Source: Isoetes taiwanensis | Lineage: Eukaryota > Streptophyta > Lycopodiopsida > Isoetales > Isoetaceae | DNA length: 64,000 bases | Reading direction: 5' to 3' | NCBI GenBank assembly: GCA_021234155.1 | Contig: JAJEKV010000008.1 | Coordinates: 7,962,445 to 8,026,444 of the forward strand | Shown here: positions 21,282 through 33,547 of the stretch, one piece after another | Layout of the letters: the number at the start of each line of letters is the position of its first letter | Numbering within the stretch: the stretch's first letter is position 1 | Translations under genes and position numbers: made by a program | The notes under the pieces: model-generated | Database searches by the model: none | Told to the model about the DNA's origin: nothing | Seen by the model: only the letters and a program-made list of their open reading frames with translations

Positions 21282-23104
21282 TCTGGAACTGCCACCTAGA
21301 GCTAATTTGATTCAATCAATGCTTCATGCTGTTTCATGTGAGCATATTTATTGTTTTCGTATGACAGTTCACAAAAACAACTGTGTATCCGTGCCATATA
21401 GAAAATTCTCTTTTCCAATTAATGCAACATGGGAAAATAAGAAAATTGTAGTTCGAATGTCAAAAAAAGAAGAAAACTAGCAATAGGTAAGGGTTGGGGT
21501 AAAGGTTGGATGGGTTTAAGTGAGGGGAGAAGGGTAGATGAAGGAAAAGAAAAGCAATAGGAGGAGAAAAAATTAGAAGGAAGCGGATAGGGTTGTGCTT
21601 GGTTGTTAGGGGGAAAGATGTTGCATTGAGATGATAATTCTTCTTATCTAGACACTAAGTGTCATTGAGATTTAGTTATTTATGGCTAAACCTTGTATTA
21701 TGGCTTCTTAGCCACTGGATAACAGCACATTTGGCAGCATATTCCCTCTCCATAAATCCACAACGCCCAAACGAGTCTTTTGCAGGTCAAACTGGCCCTT
21801 GTTGACCCGACTTTGAAGGGCGCATTATTAAGGCACAGACCATTGGATAGAACAGTATTCTACCTTTTGTATAATATAGTATGAAAGCAACAGAACAGAT
21901 TACTGTGTAATGTTTCCGCAATCAGAAGAGTATTCTTGTAACAACACTCCAGCCAACAACATGAAGAACATCACAGAATGACATGAGCCTGGGGAATCAA
22001 ACCCCAGATGAATCCAGAGCTCATGGCTTAAACTTATCTAAACCTTCACAATCCAGTTTAATTTCTGATCCTGATACAACTCAGACTTGCAACAGACCAG
22101 GGCTTGGGGAATCGAACCCCAACAAAGATCCTATGCCCTTGGCTTACCTGATGAACCAGCCTTTCAAGTTCTTCAACAAGTTTTTCTTTTGTGGCTATGG
22201 CAATGATCTGCTGCAACAATGCTCAATTCCTGCAAAACACAGATTATCCAGAAAACCTCAAGGCAATATGTCCCTCCTTTCATCTGTATTACAGAAGAAA
22301 AACATAGGTCATGCAAAAACTCTCAAGGCAAAAACATTGGCGAAAACACGAGGCTATCTGTCCCTCCTTTCATATCATCAAATACAGAGCATTTCTGGCA
22401 GTTTTTCTTCAGCCCTCCTGGCTATGGCGCCCTTTCACGGAGATGCGGAAGAGCTGGAGGTAGAAGTAATATCTGGAGGTGGAAGCAGGATCCAGACTTG
22501 GAAGAGCTGGAGTTGGAAGCCTTTGAAAACCAACAAAACATAAGCACAGCACCAACAAATCATAAGCACCAAACCGCACAAAACATGAGCACAGGACCGA
22601 ACCGCACAGCACCAAACAGAGCTGGAGTTGGAAGCCTTGCTCCCCATCGCCTCCATCGCCATCGTCTCCCTGGCCGCCATCCGAGTTTGGCATCATCATC
22701 CCTGGCCGCCATCTGCCAAGGCGCCCAATGGTTCTTACAGCCATCTGCCAAGGCCAAGGCCGGCATCTGCCAAGGCGCACAAAATCTCCTATAGCCATTT
22801 TCTTCGAAGCCATCCAGAATAGAAAGCCATGTGCAGCATCACCATGTTAGGCATCGCCTGTTCCTCCTCTAAAACTGAACAAAATCAAACCCTAGATTCT
22901 GCTATTTCGAATCTGCAGTGCCACCGTCAGCAAATAAGGTATTCCAATACGAATATCAAGAATAACCTTAACAAATCATAAGTTATAAATATACGGTTTT
23001 TGATTGGGCACACATTATAGATCAAAGAAGTATTTTCTTGTACAATATTAATTTGTGTATCTACTTAAAGCTCTCTCTCACCGTAATACGTTTGTTGCAC
23101 CTCT
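21282..23104. other. Gene-free stretch after the ELO gene
   Basis: The first 150 bp are probably the ELO 3' UTR. The rest holds two tRNA-like fragments on the minus strand (21980-22125) and a GC-rich patch at 22420-22800 in which 'catctgccaaggc' and 'gaagagctggag' recur. That patch gives overlapping open frames on both strands with no recognisable family, so I do not call a gene there. Confidence 0.55.
21990..22165 (-). repeat. Two tRNA-like (SINE-type) fragments in tandem
   Basis: On the minus strand TGGGGTTCGATTCCCCA (near 22103-22119) is a complete T-arm with the Pol III B-box core GGTTCGATTCC. Its sequence context, AGGTAAGCCAAGGGCATAGGAT, lies just 5' of it. A second, diverged copy (TGGGGTTTGATTCCCCA, near 21994-22010) follows about 110 bp on with a similar context. 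No full acceptor stem or anticodon arm is convincing, so these look like tRNA-derived SINE heads or relics, not tRNA genes. Confidence 0.5.
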
Positions 23105-23205
23105 TTTTTTTTGGTCCCATAAGCCGATTAGTCTCCGTGGACGATAAAAACTCTATTTTATTCTATTCTATTCTATTCTATTCCATTCTATTCTATTCTC
23201 AATAA
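23105..23205 (+). mobile_element. LINE 3'-end fragment with (TTCTA)n tail
   Basis: GGTCCCATAAGCC, then CTCCGTGGACGATAAAAA, then about ten TTCTA/TTCCA units. This is the same terminus as at 33.6 kb but in the plus orientation. It is the clearest example of a short tandem tail starting right after the conserved GTGGACG-TAAAA end. Confidence 0.75.
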
Positions 23206-26200
23206 AGTATAGCTTCATCCCTTCGACAAAAAAAGAAAAGAGAAGAAAGTTTTTCTAGAGAATTGTTCTTTTCCCAAGCATATTTCTGAATAAAATTAGG
23301 AGGCATCTTTTAATTCCTTTCCAAACATAAATAATATGTTACAACACGATAGATGATAGATTGTAAAGGGAGCTAATCATGTATGCAATGACATTATGCT
23401 TCAACTTAAACTAAACAGTGTCTCTTGTTGATTGTGTTGGAGTACATTTCTTAAAAGGACTTCTTTGCAAGTATTACATGCAACAAGAAGGCTATTAACT
23501 AGAAGAAGAAAATACATTTTTATATTATGCTATTATGCCACATTGGTAGTATTCAAATGGACATATGATGTGCACACTACGCCACCATTACTTTATGGAG
23601 TCCTACTTCAACTACGTTACATTGAATATGACTCTGGACAGCTTTGAACTCAAGATTGCTCTAAACCTAGTGTATTTGAAAGTAGAAGATTCAAATTTGC
23701 TCAAGATACTCAAAGGACATATTAGATTTGGTATTCCCTTGTACATGTCACTAACCATGGGATGCCATCTTGTCTACTTTTGAACATGATGTATAGAATA
23801 TTATGCATGGAATATTATACGACATGAGAAGCATTCATATGTAAGTACCAATTGATCCAAGTCTTGTCTCTCCACCTTATGTTGTTTTCTATGATATAAA
23901 TCACAAGCCCGATGTAGTAAGGCCAATGGTAATTGTCCAAAGAAATTTTTATATGGCACCTTTATTTGTTTCCTCTTTCTTTTTTCCAAATTAAAAGACA
24001 ACAAAACATTATTCATTAACATCGTCCCAAACCTACATTCAAAAGTACATTCATGAGCTCATGCAAAAGATTTCCTAGCAAATAACAAATCAAAAAGGGA
24101 TAAGCTTATACTTTTCAAGTTTGAACTATAAACAATAAGACTTATTACCTCGTAGAAAAGTATTGCTTGCATGACTTCTCCATTAAATTTGCAAAATGGA
24201 GTGTAAAACTGAAAAGAAGATATTCTATCTCAATTCATGGATGGCAATTGCCTAAAGCAACCTTCAGTTGTCATAATCTTGCCAGTACTATGTAAAAGAA
24301 GAGGCATGTGTGTCATGGAAATTCTGTTTCACAAATATATGACATTACACCCCTTAGAAGACAACTAGTTTTATGCTATTAAGAGAATGTGTGACTCCAT
24401 TCTACTTCTATTAATCTGGTCATGTATAATCTTTAGGACCACGGCATAAATCTCTGTGTTTGTAATACTACCTAACATCTGCTTTTAATAATACAATTCA
24501 AGGACTGCCTTACGCTGATCCTATTTAGCATTGGCAACAATTTTAAAGTCAACAATAATTGCAGTCCATGTCAACAAGTGTGGTGCCTACATATACATCA
24601 GTTGTGCCATCGTTGTGCCCTATATCAGATAATAATGATAGCACAATGCTTGCATTCTAAGCTTAGTAACTTTTACACTGCAAGCAAAACATGTTGATTT
24701 TGTATAAATAATTGTTCATCTATACAAAGAGTATTGGAGAAATCTTGAGAAACGCTTTAAGTAGCTACATGGAATGCCATTATATGGCAGAGAACATGGC
24801 CAATTGATGTCCCAGTAATCATGCTCTATGATATGTACATTCGATAGGCATGTCTCTTACAAATACTGCATTATGCTCTATCAGTATGCGAACTAAGTTT
24901 CTAAAGGCATGCCATAATAGACATGTGTTAAACAAGGTACAAAGTCTGACAACAAATCCAAAGCATCCAGAGCTTGACCTGGAGTTTTGCGTCATGTAGG
25001 AAGATTATAGTTATTTTGAAAATAACATATATCTATGGAGCGTATGAAGTAAATGTGCAAAACAACTTGTTTGCCTGCAAAATTCGTTTATGGAGGAAAA
25101 TGCCTATTGTTCATATAAGATGTGCACATCCAGCGATATAAGAAGTTTCTTGGCTGTCCAGGATTCCATAAAACACTGTTGAGCTGAAATAGCACTGAAG
25201 TGGCACATAAAAGTTAGAAAAACGGAGGAATCTACTTGTTTACCTTATTATTCCAAGTGTACCATAGCTTCTAGATATCCAAAACCAAAATGAGTTTTAC
25301 AGAAGCAAAGACTAGTTACTTGGTTAAGTTGGAGGTCCTCTGCGTCCAGTTGACAGTTGACGATGTGCTTCAAAATCCATAGCATCAGCCTTGTTGGTGC
25401 TAAATTGATCACAACTGCAAACTACATTACTACATGAGATAAAACTTCTCAATCCTAGCATCTTTCTTAGTGGTTGGAGCTTACCAAATTGTATCTGCTC
25501 ACTATTTCAACTAATAAATGCTTACTAGCCTGTGTTGGTGATTCCATAACCTACGCCCACTTGGGGTTTTTGCTAGGCTTTTCATTTTCAACATTCAGCC
25601 CTACAAAAGGGCTCTAAATCTTAATATAGCCTAAAGGAGTAGCGGGAGCAGTGCATTTGTGCAAGAGACCCTGTGAACCAAAAGAAGTATGCCTTTTAAG
25701 GCTCGGTTTGCATCTTCAAAATCTTAGCTGATACAATAACAGAGCTAATAGTATTTCTAAATTGGCGAGTCCTAAATATGCTAAGTTTCATAATGTAAAC
25801 CAGTAAGACCTTTGAAGATATATTTGCAGCTAAGGTTTTCCACAGAGGCAAATGCTATACCAACACAAAAAATGGACCTTGCTGCTCAGATTAGCTCAGG
25901 AAAAATGTGAATGCGTCTTGCCTTTTATAAACAACTCAGTTGTTCTACAAAGCTTATCAAATCTGAAAGCAGAACCGTGGTCGAATGACGCAAATCAAGA
26001 AACACAACTAACCTGATGAGGAGTACGTTTATAGTTTCCCTTGCCTATATATGTACCTAATTCAATGAATTTTTCCTAGACTAGTGTTGTGTAGTATATT
26101 TTAAAATCTAACGGTTGAAAAAAGACATAATCCAATAAATTTTATTCAATTTGCAAAATATTTTTGTACTAGTAAATAATCCGAAAATGTAAGTGTATGA

Positions 26201-27068
26201 CACGATGAATAGCAAGAGGTCCTCCTCCAGTGGGTTCTTCGAGACAGTTAAGCAAAAGAGAGTTATTTTGCATGGCCCACTAAAGGGGGAGGTTGACTTC
26301 CCTTAAAATCTGTCTTCAGACTGGAATGGAGGTGCATCACAAGTAATTACAGCTGAATAAATCATGGTTTCTCTTATCACTTTCATTCAAGGCAATAGTA
26401 GATGTGATACCTTGTAAACTTACGCCTGCTTCCTGTTGTTGGCTTGATTGAACAAGCAATTCACATCAAAGATTGCACAATCCCTCAATCCAGCACTGTA
26501 ATATGTAAACTCCTGCATAGAGAAAGATTTCTTGGCAGAAGTATGTTCAAGCAAAGGAAACAGAAGCAAAAACCAGAGGTAACTCTTTGTGGTCTCTGAA
26601 TTGTACTGGTGAAGAATATTCAGGAGATTCCTGTGATAATCTCCTTTGGCCAAAATTATCAACATAATCTGGTATCACCATATTCCGCAACTTAACTGCT
26701 TCGAATCTAATGATTGTCAACAGTCTGAACTTCATTAACTTTTAGTGAAATATAGAAGGAAGAAAACCCTAGACAATAAGTAGCATGGATGTTATGTGGA
26801 ACACTTTACATTCTTCTCTTCTAAGATATGGTTCTGGTGATCCATGTAGGAAATCATAGAACGGATGGCAACCACATAATTCATTCTGTAATCTGTCTCC
26901 TGTCAGTCAAACTGTTGCCCAACATATTGTTTATGCACGATCACAATTTGCTAGCCTATGGCATATACATCAAAGTGATCCTTAGATTCATAATCATAAC
27001 CCCCATTTAATGGTGGCAGGTCCAAAATCAAAACAAATGCCCTAGCCTTAATATTAACATATCATATC
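23206..27068. other. 3.9-kb gene-free stretch
   Basis: AT-rich, with no repeat family recognised and no coding frame longer than 81 residues. The small minus-strand frames at 26420-26735 overlap and have no family features. They could belong to a distant 3' UTR of the BPM gene, but there is no evidence. Confidence 0.6.
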
Positions 27069-27308
27069 ATATGATGAATATCAATCTGCACAAGGGAAAG
27101 GAAAATAATACTCCTACTCGGTACATTTCATGAATATAATACGCAGCTTGTGCTGGTAATGCAGCCCTCTTTGATAAAGCAAAATTGGATTCTCCTAACA
27201 ATAGCATTGACGGTGAACCACCTGATAGCAGCTCGCCTGATGCATGTAGACTCTGTCTTTCACAGATGGTCACACTTGGAGGTTGGTAGCACATTCAAAA
27301 CCACCTGC

Positions 27309-29195
27309 TCAAGTCTTTTGTCTTACTCGTCTACCATTTGCATCTGCGCCATCAGCAATGTTCAAACGGTTGCCCCTATTTCTGTTTATATCAGCAATTC
27401 CAGCCAGCATATGCAATAGGTCTGTTTGAAGCACGGGACAAGATTCTCGCAAATGATTGTACCCTTCAGATTTCATCACCGCTGCAAAGAAACACAACTG
27501 TTAACTAGATGCAGAAGAACAAGAAGACCGGCTTTGTCCAAACATTAACAGAGGCTGGTGAAAAATGGCATATACTATACGCAATGAGGTTTAAAGAACT
27601 AGAAACAAAATTGTGGGACTGGAAGGAGGGTATTTAGATGCTCTCCTCATCCTTCTTAGGACCATACTAGGCAGACATTACATCAGATCTTGAATCAGAA
27701 AAGCAATCTTAAATACAAACTAGGAATAAAAACCTTAGCTAAACAGATGACATGTTAAAAGATCAAAAGAAAGTTAAAACCTCTATTTTGGCACTAGCTT
27801 AAACCATTTTGATCAAAAGATCTTATAAAGTACAGAAGAGGTCAATTAATAGATTTATAATGATGATATCTCGTGATAAAAATTTGCACTATGCTAAAAG
27901 AAGAAACAAGCCTTAACTCTAGGACATAAAATAACAAACCTTGAAGGTTTGCAGCAGCGAACTCTAAGCAAACAGTTTTTAGTTGTGATGTATGATGTTG
28001 TTCTGCAAGTGCAAGGGTTGTCGCCACAGTGTCTACTGTAATATCTTCACATAGTCTTGCCTCACACAATAATCTGAGACGCTCCAGTCCATATTGGTCC
28101 GCTGCAGCAAGCAAGTGTTGGGCTAACATGGTGGATGTGGAAGGTGAAGGTGAGCCTGTTAACTCTTTGGTATCTGGAAGTTCATCATGATAGATGAAGT
28201 GAAGCATTGCCTGAAACACAAACAGAATCTGAATGATGCATATTTCCCATGTTCGTAAAAACAGCAAAAGAAGGGATCCTGTACTAAATACTATTCCCAT
28301 TACTGTTGAAAAAACAGGCATGAATTGATCCATTTACCTTGAATACAGGTGGTTCAATGTCCTGAATATGCAAAACGTCATCTTCTTTATTTCTCATTGG
28401 ACCAAATAGCTGAGCTTTAAAAACAGGAGAACGTGTTGCCAGCACTAGCTTGTGAGCCCTAAAAGCCTCTCCCTTCACCTCCAATGAAATGTCTGAAGTA
28501 ATATCATTACCCTCCCCTTTCAGTAAAGCTCCAAAATGTTTCCCAATGTCCGTTTCTGGGACACTCAAATGGTGTTTAATGGGGGTATGCAAGGAAGAGA
28601 CCACTACACCTACAGTGCATGTAATTGCAAGGCTATCATCTTTTAAAAAATCAGATGTCTCCAGAGCAGTCCTCCTAAAGAAACGTTTGTAACCCCTGCA
28701 CATTAAATAAAAACTCAACGTAAATGAGACAATTACAGGCATCATCAACACTTTACCTAAAGGGTTGTTAGAGGCTCACCACATACTGCCTCTATATTTC
28801 AGAGTGTAAGGACCGCTTTCTAAAGAGCGATCAAAATGGCTATGAACTTTATGTTTTCCTTTCCCGCTTTGGTCTAAAAGAGTAAGCTCAAAAAGCGCCC
28901 TCACATCTGTGCCCTCACTGGCAAGGGCTATAAAAACTGAAACATATAAAGAATTATCTTCAGCATTTTTGCCATCTGGATAAAAGTAGATCGCCCATTG
29001 AAAACCTGCAACTGTAAAGGTTTCGCTTGCTATATATTTCCCAACACCCATTCCTTTAACCAAGGAATATCCATTAATTGTAAGATGATGAGACCCATTT
29101 ACAGTCTCTGTCACAGAACTAGACTCGCTTGCTACACTAGAAAGCTTAGAAGATGCCCGAACCCTGGATGTACTGCCTGCGATTTGCAACGCCAT
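27309..29195 (-). CDS. BPM: BTB/POZ-MATH adaptor protein (BPM), four exons
   Basis: Join, in transcript order: 29195-28780, 28695-28338, 28210-27940, 27481-27309. This gives 405 residues, close to Arabidopsis BPM1 (about 407). All introns are GT-AG: donors GTGAGC, GTAAAT and GTTTGT, acceptors TGTGCAG, TTTCAG and TTGCAG. The frame is kept across every join; Trp139 and Ala349 are split codons. MATH domain: about 34-170. BTB domain: about 190-312, with the typical [20 protein letters not shown] start, [16 protein letters not shown] across the second junction, and [16 protein letters not shown]. The C-terminal BACK-like part contains [17 protein letters not shown] and [14 protein letters not shown] proteins bridge CUL3 and substrates (AP2/ERF, HD-ZIP and MYB factors are known targets) for ubiquitination in nucleus and cytosol. 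No disabling change is seen. A minus-strand TATA box lies near 29397. Confidence 0.93.
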
Positions 29196-29393
29196 ATTTG
29201 TTGTTACATTAAACAGGAAGGTCGGGATTGCTGTTTGTTATTGCATATTTTCCATTGTTTTTGGCATCTCTTAGAATCAACGCACATTCAGAGACGTGGG
29301 CCTTCTGCAAATCGATTCCCAATTGCCTTGAAAATCCCTCCTCGCCTCAAGCAGACAAACCCTAATCTTGCTATGTCGCGCCATAATAATACC

Positions 29394-29401
29394 CTTATAA
29401 A
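29394..29401 (-). promoter_or_regulatory. TATA box of the BPM gene
   Basis: TTTATAAG on the minus strand, about 200 bp before the BPM start codon. Transcription would begin near 29365, giving a leader of roughly 170 nt. Inferred from sequence and distance only. Confidence 0.5.
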
Positions 29402-29849
29402 GGCCGACGGAAGAGAGTGATCCATCTTCTCTTTGTCAAGTTGCCATGTGGACCGCCACGTTGTATGACCCATCTTTTTTTTTCCTGTTCCCTTTTAGCA
29501 TCCATTGTGTTGGAGAGAAATTGGCAGTACTAGGAATTTGCACCGTTGAAATATGTTTCCCTTGTTGTTACGAAATGTTAGGGCAGGTCCATATTATCAC
29601 CCTTATTACATCCTATAACTTTCCTGTCCCACCTGCAGGCTGCTAGTACCACCTGGCAAGCTGCTAGTGCTCGCCGGATTGAACAAAAGGGGGTGGCACG
29701 TGCGAAATGTGGACTGCTCTAACATTTCGAGAGGAAATATTCGTTGGTTGGCCATTGTGTTGGAGAGAAATTGACAAGACTACTCAAAAATCTACGAATT
29801 TGCACCGTTAAACATGTTTCCCCTTGTTACGTATAGTTAGGGGGAGGAA

Positions 29850-30089
29850 ATTCCAGTGTATTACTAGCCTAGATTAAAAACCTATAGTATGTGTGTGTGT
29901 AATGTTAGAAGGGATGGGCATCATTTTTTTAAAGTTGTGGTCAATATAATGCCACGTGGCATAAAATTTCCTCCCCTCTAGACTTTACGTGGGAAAATGT
30001 GTCGGAGGAGGTAATTTCGCCTGGTTCGAATCTAGCTCGCCCTAACGTGCTCGCCAGGCACTTACGAGGCGAAATTGCCTCCTCCGACA
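29850..30089. repeat. Nested inverted repeats (foldback)
   Basis: Inner pair: 30000-30022 and 30067-30089 are 23-bp arms (TGTCGGAGGAGGYAATTTCG... and its complement) with one mismatch around a 44-bp loop. Outer pair: GGGGAGGAAATT at about 29852-29863 and AATTTCCTCCCC at about 29965-29976. Between them is GCCACGTGGC (29951-29960), a perfect palindrome containing the plant G-box CACGTG. It resembles a small foldback transposon or a compound one. Confidence 0.75.
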
Positions 30090-30494
30090 TATTATCCCTA
30101 ACAAAAGTCCCTAATTGCTTCTAAGGCGGGGCGGCTATCCTGCTTCTAAGGCGGGGTGGATATGTGACTAAGGGCTTAAGATGCCTTTACCTTGGTTTCT
30201 GGGATCCCCGAGGTAAAGATTCCGTCCTCCAGGATCTCGGCCATTATCAACGGGATCCTTTTAGGAGCCCCTATTTCGTCATGCTGACACATGTCATGTG
30301 GGCTACAGGCGATCTGGCCATCAAAATTCCCATTGCAGCATAGTCGTCCATGGAGGTCAACCTCCAGGATCTTTTAATGATCCCCAGTCTTAAGGATCCC
30401 GCGTCCGGTTCAATTTCAACTACACGATTCTGGCCTCTAAGATCATGGCAATGTGGTCGATATCGTCTCCAGTTTCAGCCATCTTTATCCCATC

Positions 30495-30590
30495 CCTCGG
30501 ATCTAGCAATCCTCATTTGTGAGGTATGCTTGTACAAGCTTTGGTGTATTGTATAATGAGGTTTGCAAAATACCTTAAGGTTTGAGGCAA
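30495..30590 (+). repeat. 90-bp dispersed repeat, copy 1
   Basis: Shared with 56335-56425: 'atcctcatttgtg.ggtat', 'gtgtattgtataatgaggtt' (here) versus 'gtatactgtatattaaggtt' (there), and 'tttgcaaaatac', 'aaggtttgag'. It is an old dispersed repeat of unknown type. Confidence 0.7.
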
Positions 30591-32194
30591 ACCAGTATAG
30601 ATATCGCATCAGATGGGATGGCAAACTAGCTGCATAATAGAATGTACAATATATAAAAACCAGAATTGTCTCTCTCATCAGATGTGGTGTATGGCAATAG
30701 TGATATTGTGGAGAACATTCGACATAGCATCGTGTTTATCTGAATGGGCTGATTGTTTTAGATGTAATTTGAATTTAATGCTTACAGGATTCCAAGCTGT
30801 TTTGTAAGGGTTGCCATCAATAAAATTAAAGTGTTGCATCCTGCTAAGACAGGCTTATCTTTATTCCACAATTTTCACGGCTCTTTCAAGAACATTAGTT
30901 CGTACCAGTTCTAAAAATGTCGTATAGTGGGCAAGTGTCCATCATGAAATTTCTCTATTTTCCTCACAGTATATGGAAGTGAATTATGCAATTCGAGTTG
31001 TTACCTTAAGGGGAAGGTGATGTCATTGAAGTTGGCCTTGAAATATCCATAAATACATGCATGGAAATTTGGGTAAGCTTGAAGTGTGCAAAATACTTTA
31101 GTGAAATATTACTTATCTTATTTATGACATGTCGTTTAGGATGTTGATACTTCACTTGCATTATATTTCACTGTGCACTTTTTTTATTCTAATTTTTCTT
31201 ATTCCCTTGTTTAGGTAATCATACCTCTAAAAATAATTGTCAATTGATTCTATTTTATATACATTTTAAATTTATCGTTCAAACTCACAAGAGCACAATT
31301 GCATAGTAAAATCAACAGGATCACAAAAAATCGCAACAATTAGGAGCATCACTTTCATTCAAAACGATTTCCTTATATTTTTCTTTTCATGACAGAGTAA
31401 GATTCTAATTTCTAAGTTCATTTGGAGGATCCTTACGGATATGGTTGGCTTACCTAGAGTGCGTTTGGTGAAGCAGTCACTTGCGTATTGTGTTCCTTTT
31501 GGGAAAGCTTCGTTAAAACCTCTTCTCCCTTGGGGTCTCTTTTATCATCTATGCCCTTTTCCTAATGCGTTAGTCAAGATCCTTCCAAACCCCTTCTTTT
31601 GGATTGCCTTTGGGACAATCTATTGTAGAAGGGCTTTTAAGGATGGACGCCATTTGTTCTAAATCCAAGATTAGCAATTTGTTGTGGAAATGTGGAGACT
31701 GTTGGTAAAGAACACTAAAGAACTGGATTAAATGAGATTTAAATTCATAATCTCACACTTGCAAGTTCAATGCAGTTTATTTATATTTATCACACAATGC
31801 CTCTGATCATCATTTTGGAGAGCACCATTTTTCATGACTTTGGAAAACATGTTAGATTGCAACTTTTCATGGGTAAATTAGAATGCACATCTCTGAAGTG
31901 AAATAACTGCATAAAATATTAGAGAAGCCGTATATGGAAGGAAATGCTAATGACCTTAACCTTGCTTAGAACATGATACAAAAACTTCTAGTTAGATCTT
32001 TTCTATAATTGACTCAAGCCAAAATAGGGAACTCAAAGAAAATAACCATCATTCAATTAAATTGGGATTATGTCTTAATTTTGGGACAAATTTCATACTG
32101 CATGTTTTTAGTAGCATATTCAAATTCACGCATTTCACCTCAAAAGTATGAAAACATAATATCGTATTATTTACAAAATAGTATGTAATTGTCA

Positions 32195-33040
32195 AAAGCC
32201 AGACAGTTAGGTTACCCCTCAGGCAGTTAGGTTTCGTCCTCCTATATATACTCTTCCGGGCCTTTTCCATTCTTCATCAGCACATCTGTATCTCCACAGT
32301 TTTCTGTTTCGGCTCTTGCTCTTCCACCCTACCAACCACTCGCCCACCCGCCCACCCATTCTGCTAGTATATGGGGTCCTTGTGCCAGTGTATTTGGTGT
32401 GAAGGATGGCCCTCGTGCCGGTAAACTGTTGTGATGTTTGGCCCTCGTGCCAGCATTGGAAGGCCCTAGTGCCTTATGTTGTGCTGCATTATTATGTTGA
32501 GACTTTCTTGTTCCTTTGTTTCTTTGAGTTCATTTATGTTGCGGGGTTTTCTTCTGGCACTTCTTACTTGACTTGGAGTTTGTTGGTATTATTCAATTAT
32601 GCAGAGTTGCGGTACATTATGATGGTTTGGAGTATGACTGAAGACTTGCGACTCGATTTGATGTGGACAAGAGCTTGTATTTTATTTCTTCATCTTGTTC
32701 AGATTTGTCTAGCTGATGTTGTGCTTATACAGTTAGTTCCTTTTCTGATTAGTATTGCTATTATGGCCAGGGTTTTTCCTTGAACCCGAAAGGACGAGGT
32801 TTTTTAATCCCGGCCATAATGGTTTCACTGACCAGCATGGCATTGTAAGCATTGTATAGCATTGTATTATGGTTTGTGCTTAGTGGAGATGCCAGTTGTG
32901 GAGCATTGTATTACGGTTTGTGCTTAGTGGAGATGCCAGGTGTGGAGCATTGTATTATGGTTTGTGCTTAGTGGAGATGCCAGGTGTGGCTTTTCTTAGC
33001 ATTGTATCATGGTTTTGCTTAGTGGAGATGCCAGGTGTGG
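32195..33040 (+). mobile_element. Non-autonomous element with TATA box and LINE-type 3' hairpin
   Basis: It starts near a repeated 'cagttaggtt' and has TATATATA at 32243-32250, then a pyrimidine/T-rich body and the tetraloop hairpin at 32757-32823, followed by 'gcattgta' repeats. The order (TATA, T-rich body, hairpin, 'gcattgtatt') is the same as in the 60.3-kb element, though the bodies are unrelated. The 125-residue open frame inside (32406-32783) is a hydrophobic by-product and shows no family pattern. The hairpin is shared with the LINE copies, which suggests mobilisation by that LINE. Confidence 0.45.
32757..32823 (+). other. Stem-loop shared with LINE 3' ends
   Basis: Outer stem ATTATGGCC (32760-32768) pairs with GGCCATAAT (32812-32820), extendable by G-U pairs. 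GGGTTTTTCC and GGTTTTTTAATCCC lie inside, and a CCC-GAAA-GG(A) minihairpin is at the tip. The inner strings match those at 33.66, 49.5 and 60.66 kb, while the outer arm sequence is different. Confidence 0.8.
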
Positions 33041-33360
33041 CTCAAGGGGGGTTCACAGTTTTGGGCGTATAACCCATCTGCATGCATGGGAAGGGGGTTT
33101 TTTGGACCCATTTTCGTACATATACGGTCGGCAGGGGGTCCTTTTCTGGTATTTTTTGCACTATCCTAGGTAATTTTTATTCGAAAGGGGTCAAAATTTG
33201 CTTTTAAAGATCCGTATACAGGGGGGTTTTTTGCCACCCCATGCATGCAGATGGCATATCCCCCTTATACATGAGTGAATCCCCCTTGGTGTGGCTTTTC
33301 TTTAGCTTGTATTATGGTTTGTGTTTAGTGGAGATGCCAGGTGTGGCTTTTCTTTTAGCT
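32866..33360 (+). repeat. Tandem repeats, about 44-bp unit, split by an insertion
   Basis: Units read 'gcattgtattatggtttg', 'tgcttagtggagatgcca', 'ggtgtgg'. Four occur between about 32866 and 33043. Part of the array reappears at 33291-33360 after a foldback-bearing insertion of about 250 bp. Confidence 0.8.
33074..33254. mobile_element. Foldback/MITE-like insertion with 17-bp inverted ends
   Basis: CCATCTGCATGCATGGG (33074-33090) has its exact reverse complement at 33238-33254. Inside, 'atacgg(a)tc' is also inverted, and GGGGGTTTTTTG occurs near both ends. It interrupts the 44-bp tandem array, so it looks like an insertion. The precise ends and target duplication are uncertain. Confidence 0.6.
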
Positions 33361-33370
33361 TGGCTCATAT

Positions 33371-33463
<93 letters not shown>
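33371..33463. repeat. (CT)n microsatellite, about 46 units
   Basis: Pure CT dinucleotides over about 92 bp, lying between the 44-bp tandem array and the LINE tail. The Ser-Leu repeat frame across it is not a gene. Confidence 0.97.
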
Positions 33464-33466
<3 letters not shown>

Positions 33467-33547
33467 TTTGACAATTGAATTTATCTTCGTATAACGATAA
33501 GAAGATAACAATATTTCACAATATAGCACTATATCATAAAAACATAA

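Larger units (their letters stand above)
29402..32194. other. Gene-free stretch with foldbacks and short repeats
   Basis: Beyond the BPM promoter, this holds nested inverted repeats (29850-30089) and a tandem 'cttctaaggcggggyggmtat' near 30117-30163. Clustered GATC words follow at 30200-30500, as does a 90-bp repeat shared with 56.3 kb (30495-30590). 30600-32190 is AT-rich with no gene. Frames at 31441-31662 and nearby have no family features. Confidence 0.55.

Noticed and set aside
21990..22165. A tRNA gene on the minus strand
   Set aside because: The T-arm is excellent, but no acceptor stem or anticodon arm can be folded, and a diverged second copy lies close by.
22219..22813. Overlapping frames of 134-191 residues on both strands
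   Set aside because: GC-rich low-complexity sequence opens several frames at once. None resembles a known protein.
32406..32783. 125-residue hydrophobic frame
   Set aside because: It is the T-rich body of a TATA-hairpin element. The equivalent element at 60.3 kb has an unrelated body with no such protein.
33241..33471. Frame ending in a Leu-Ser repeat
   Set aside because: It is the (CT)n microsatellite read in frame.
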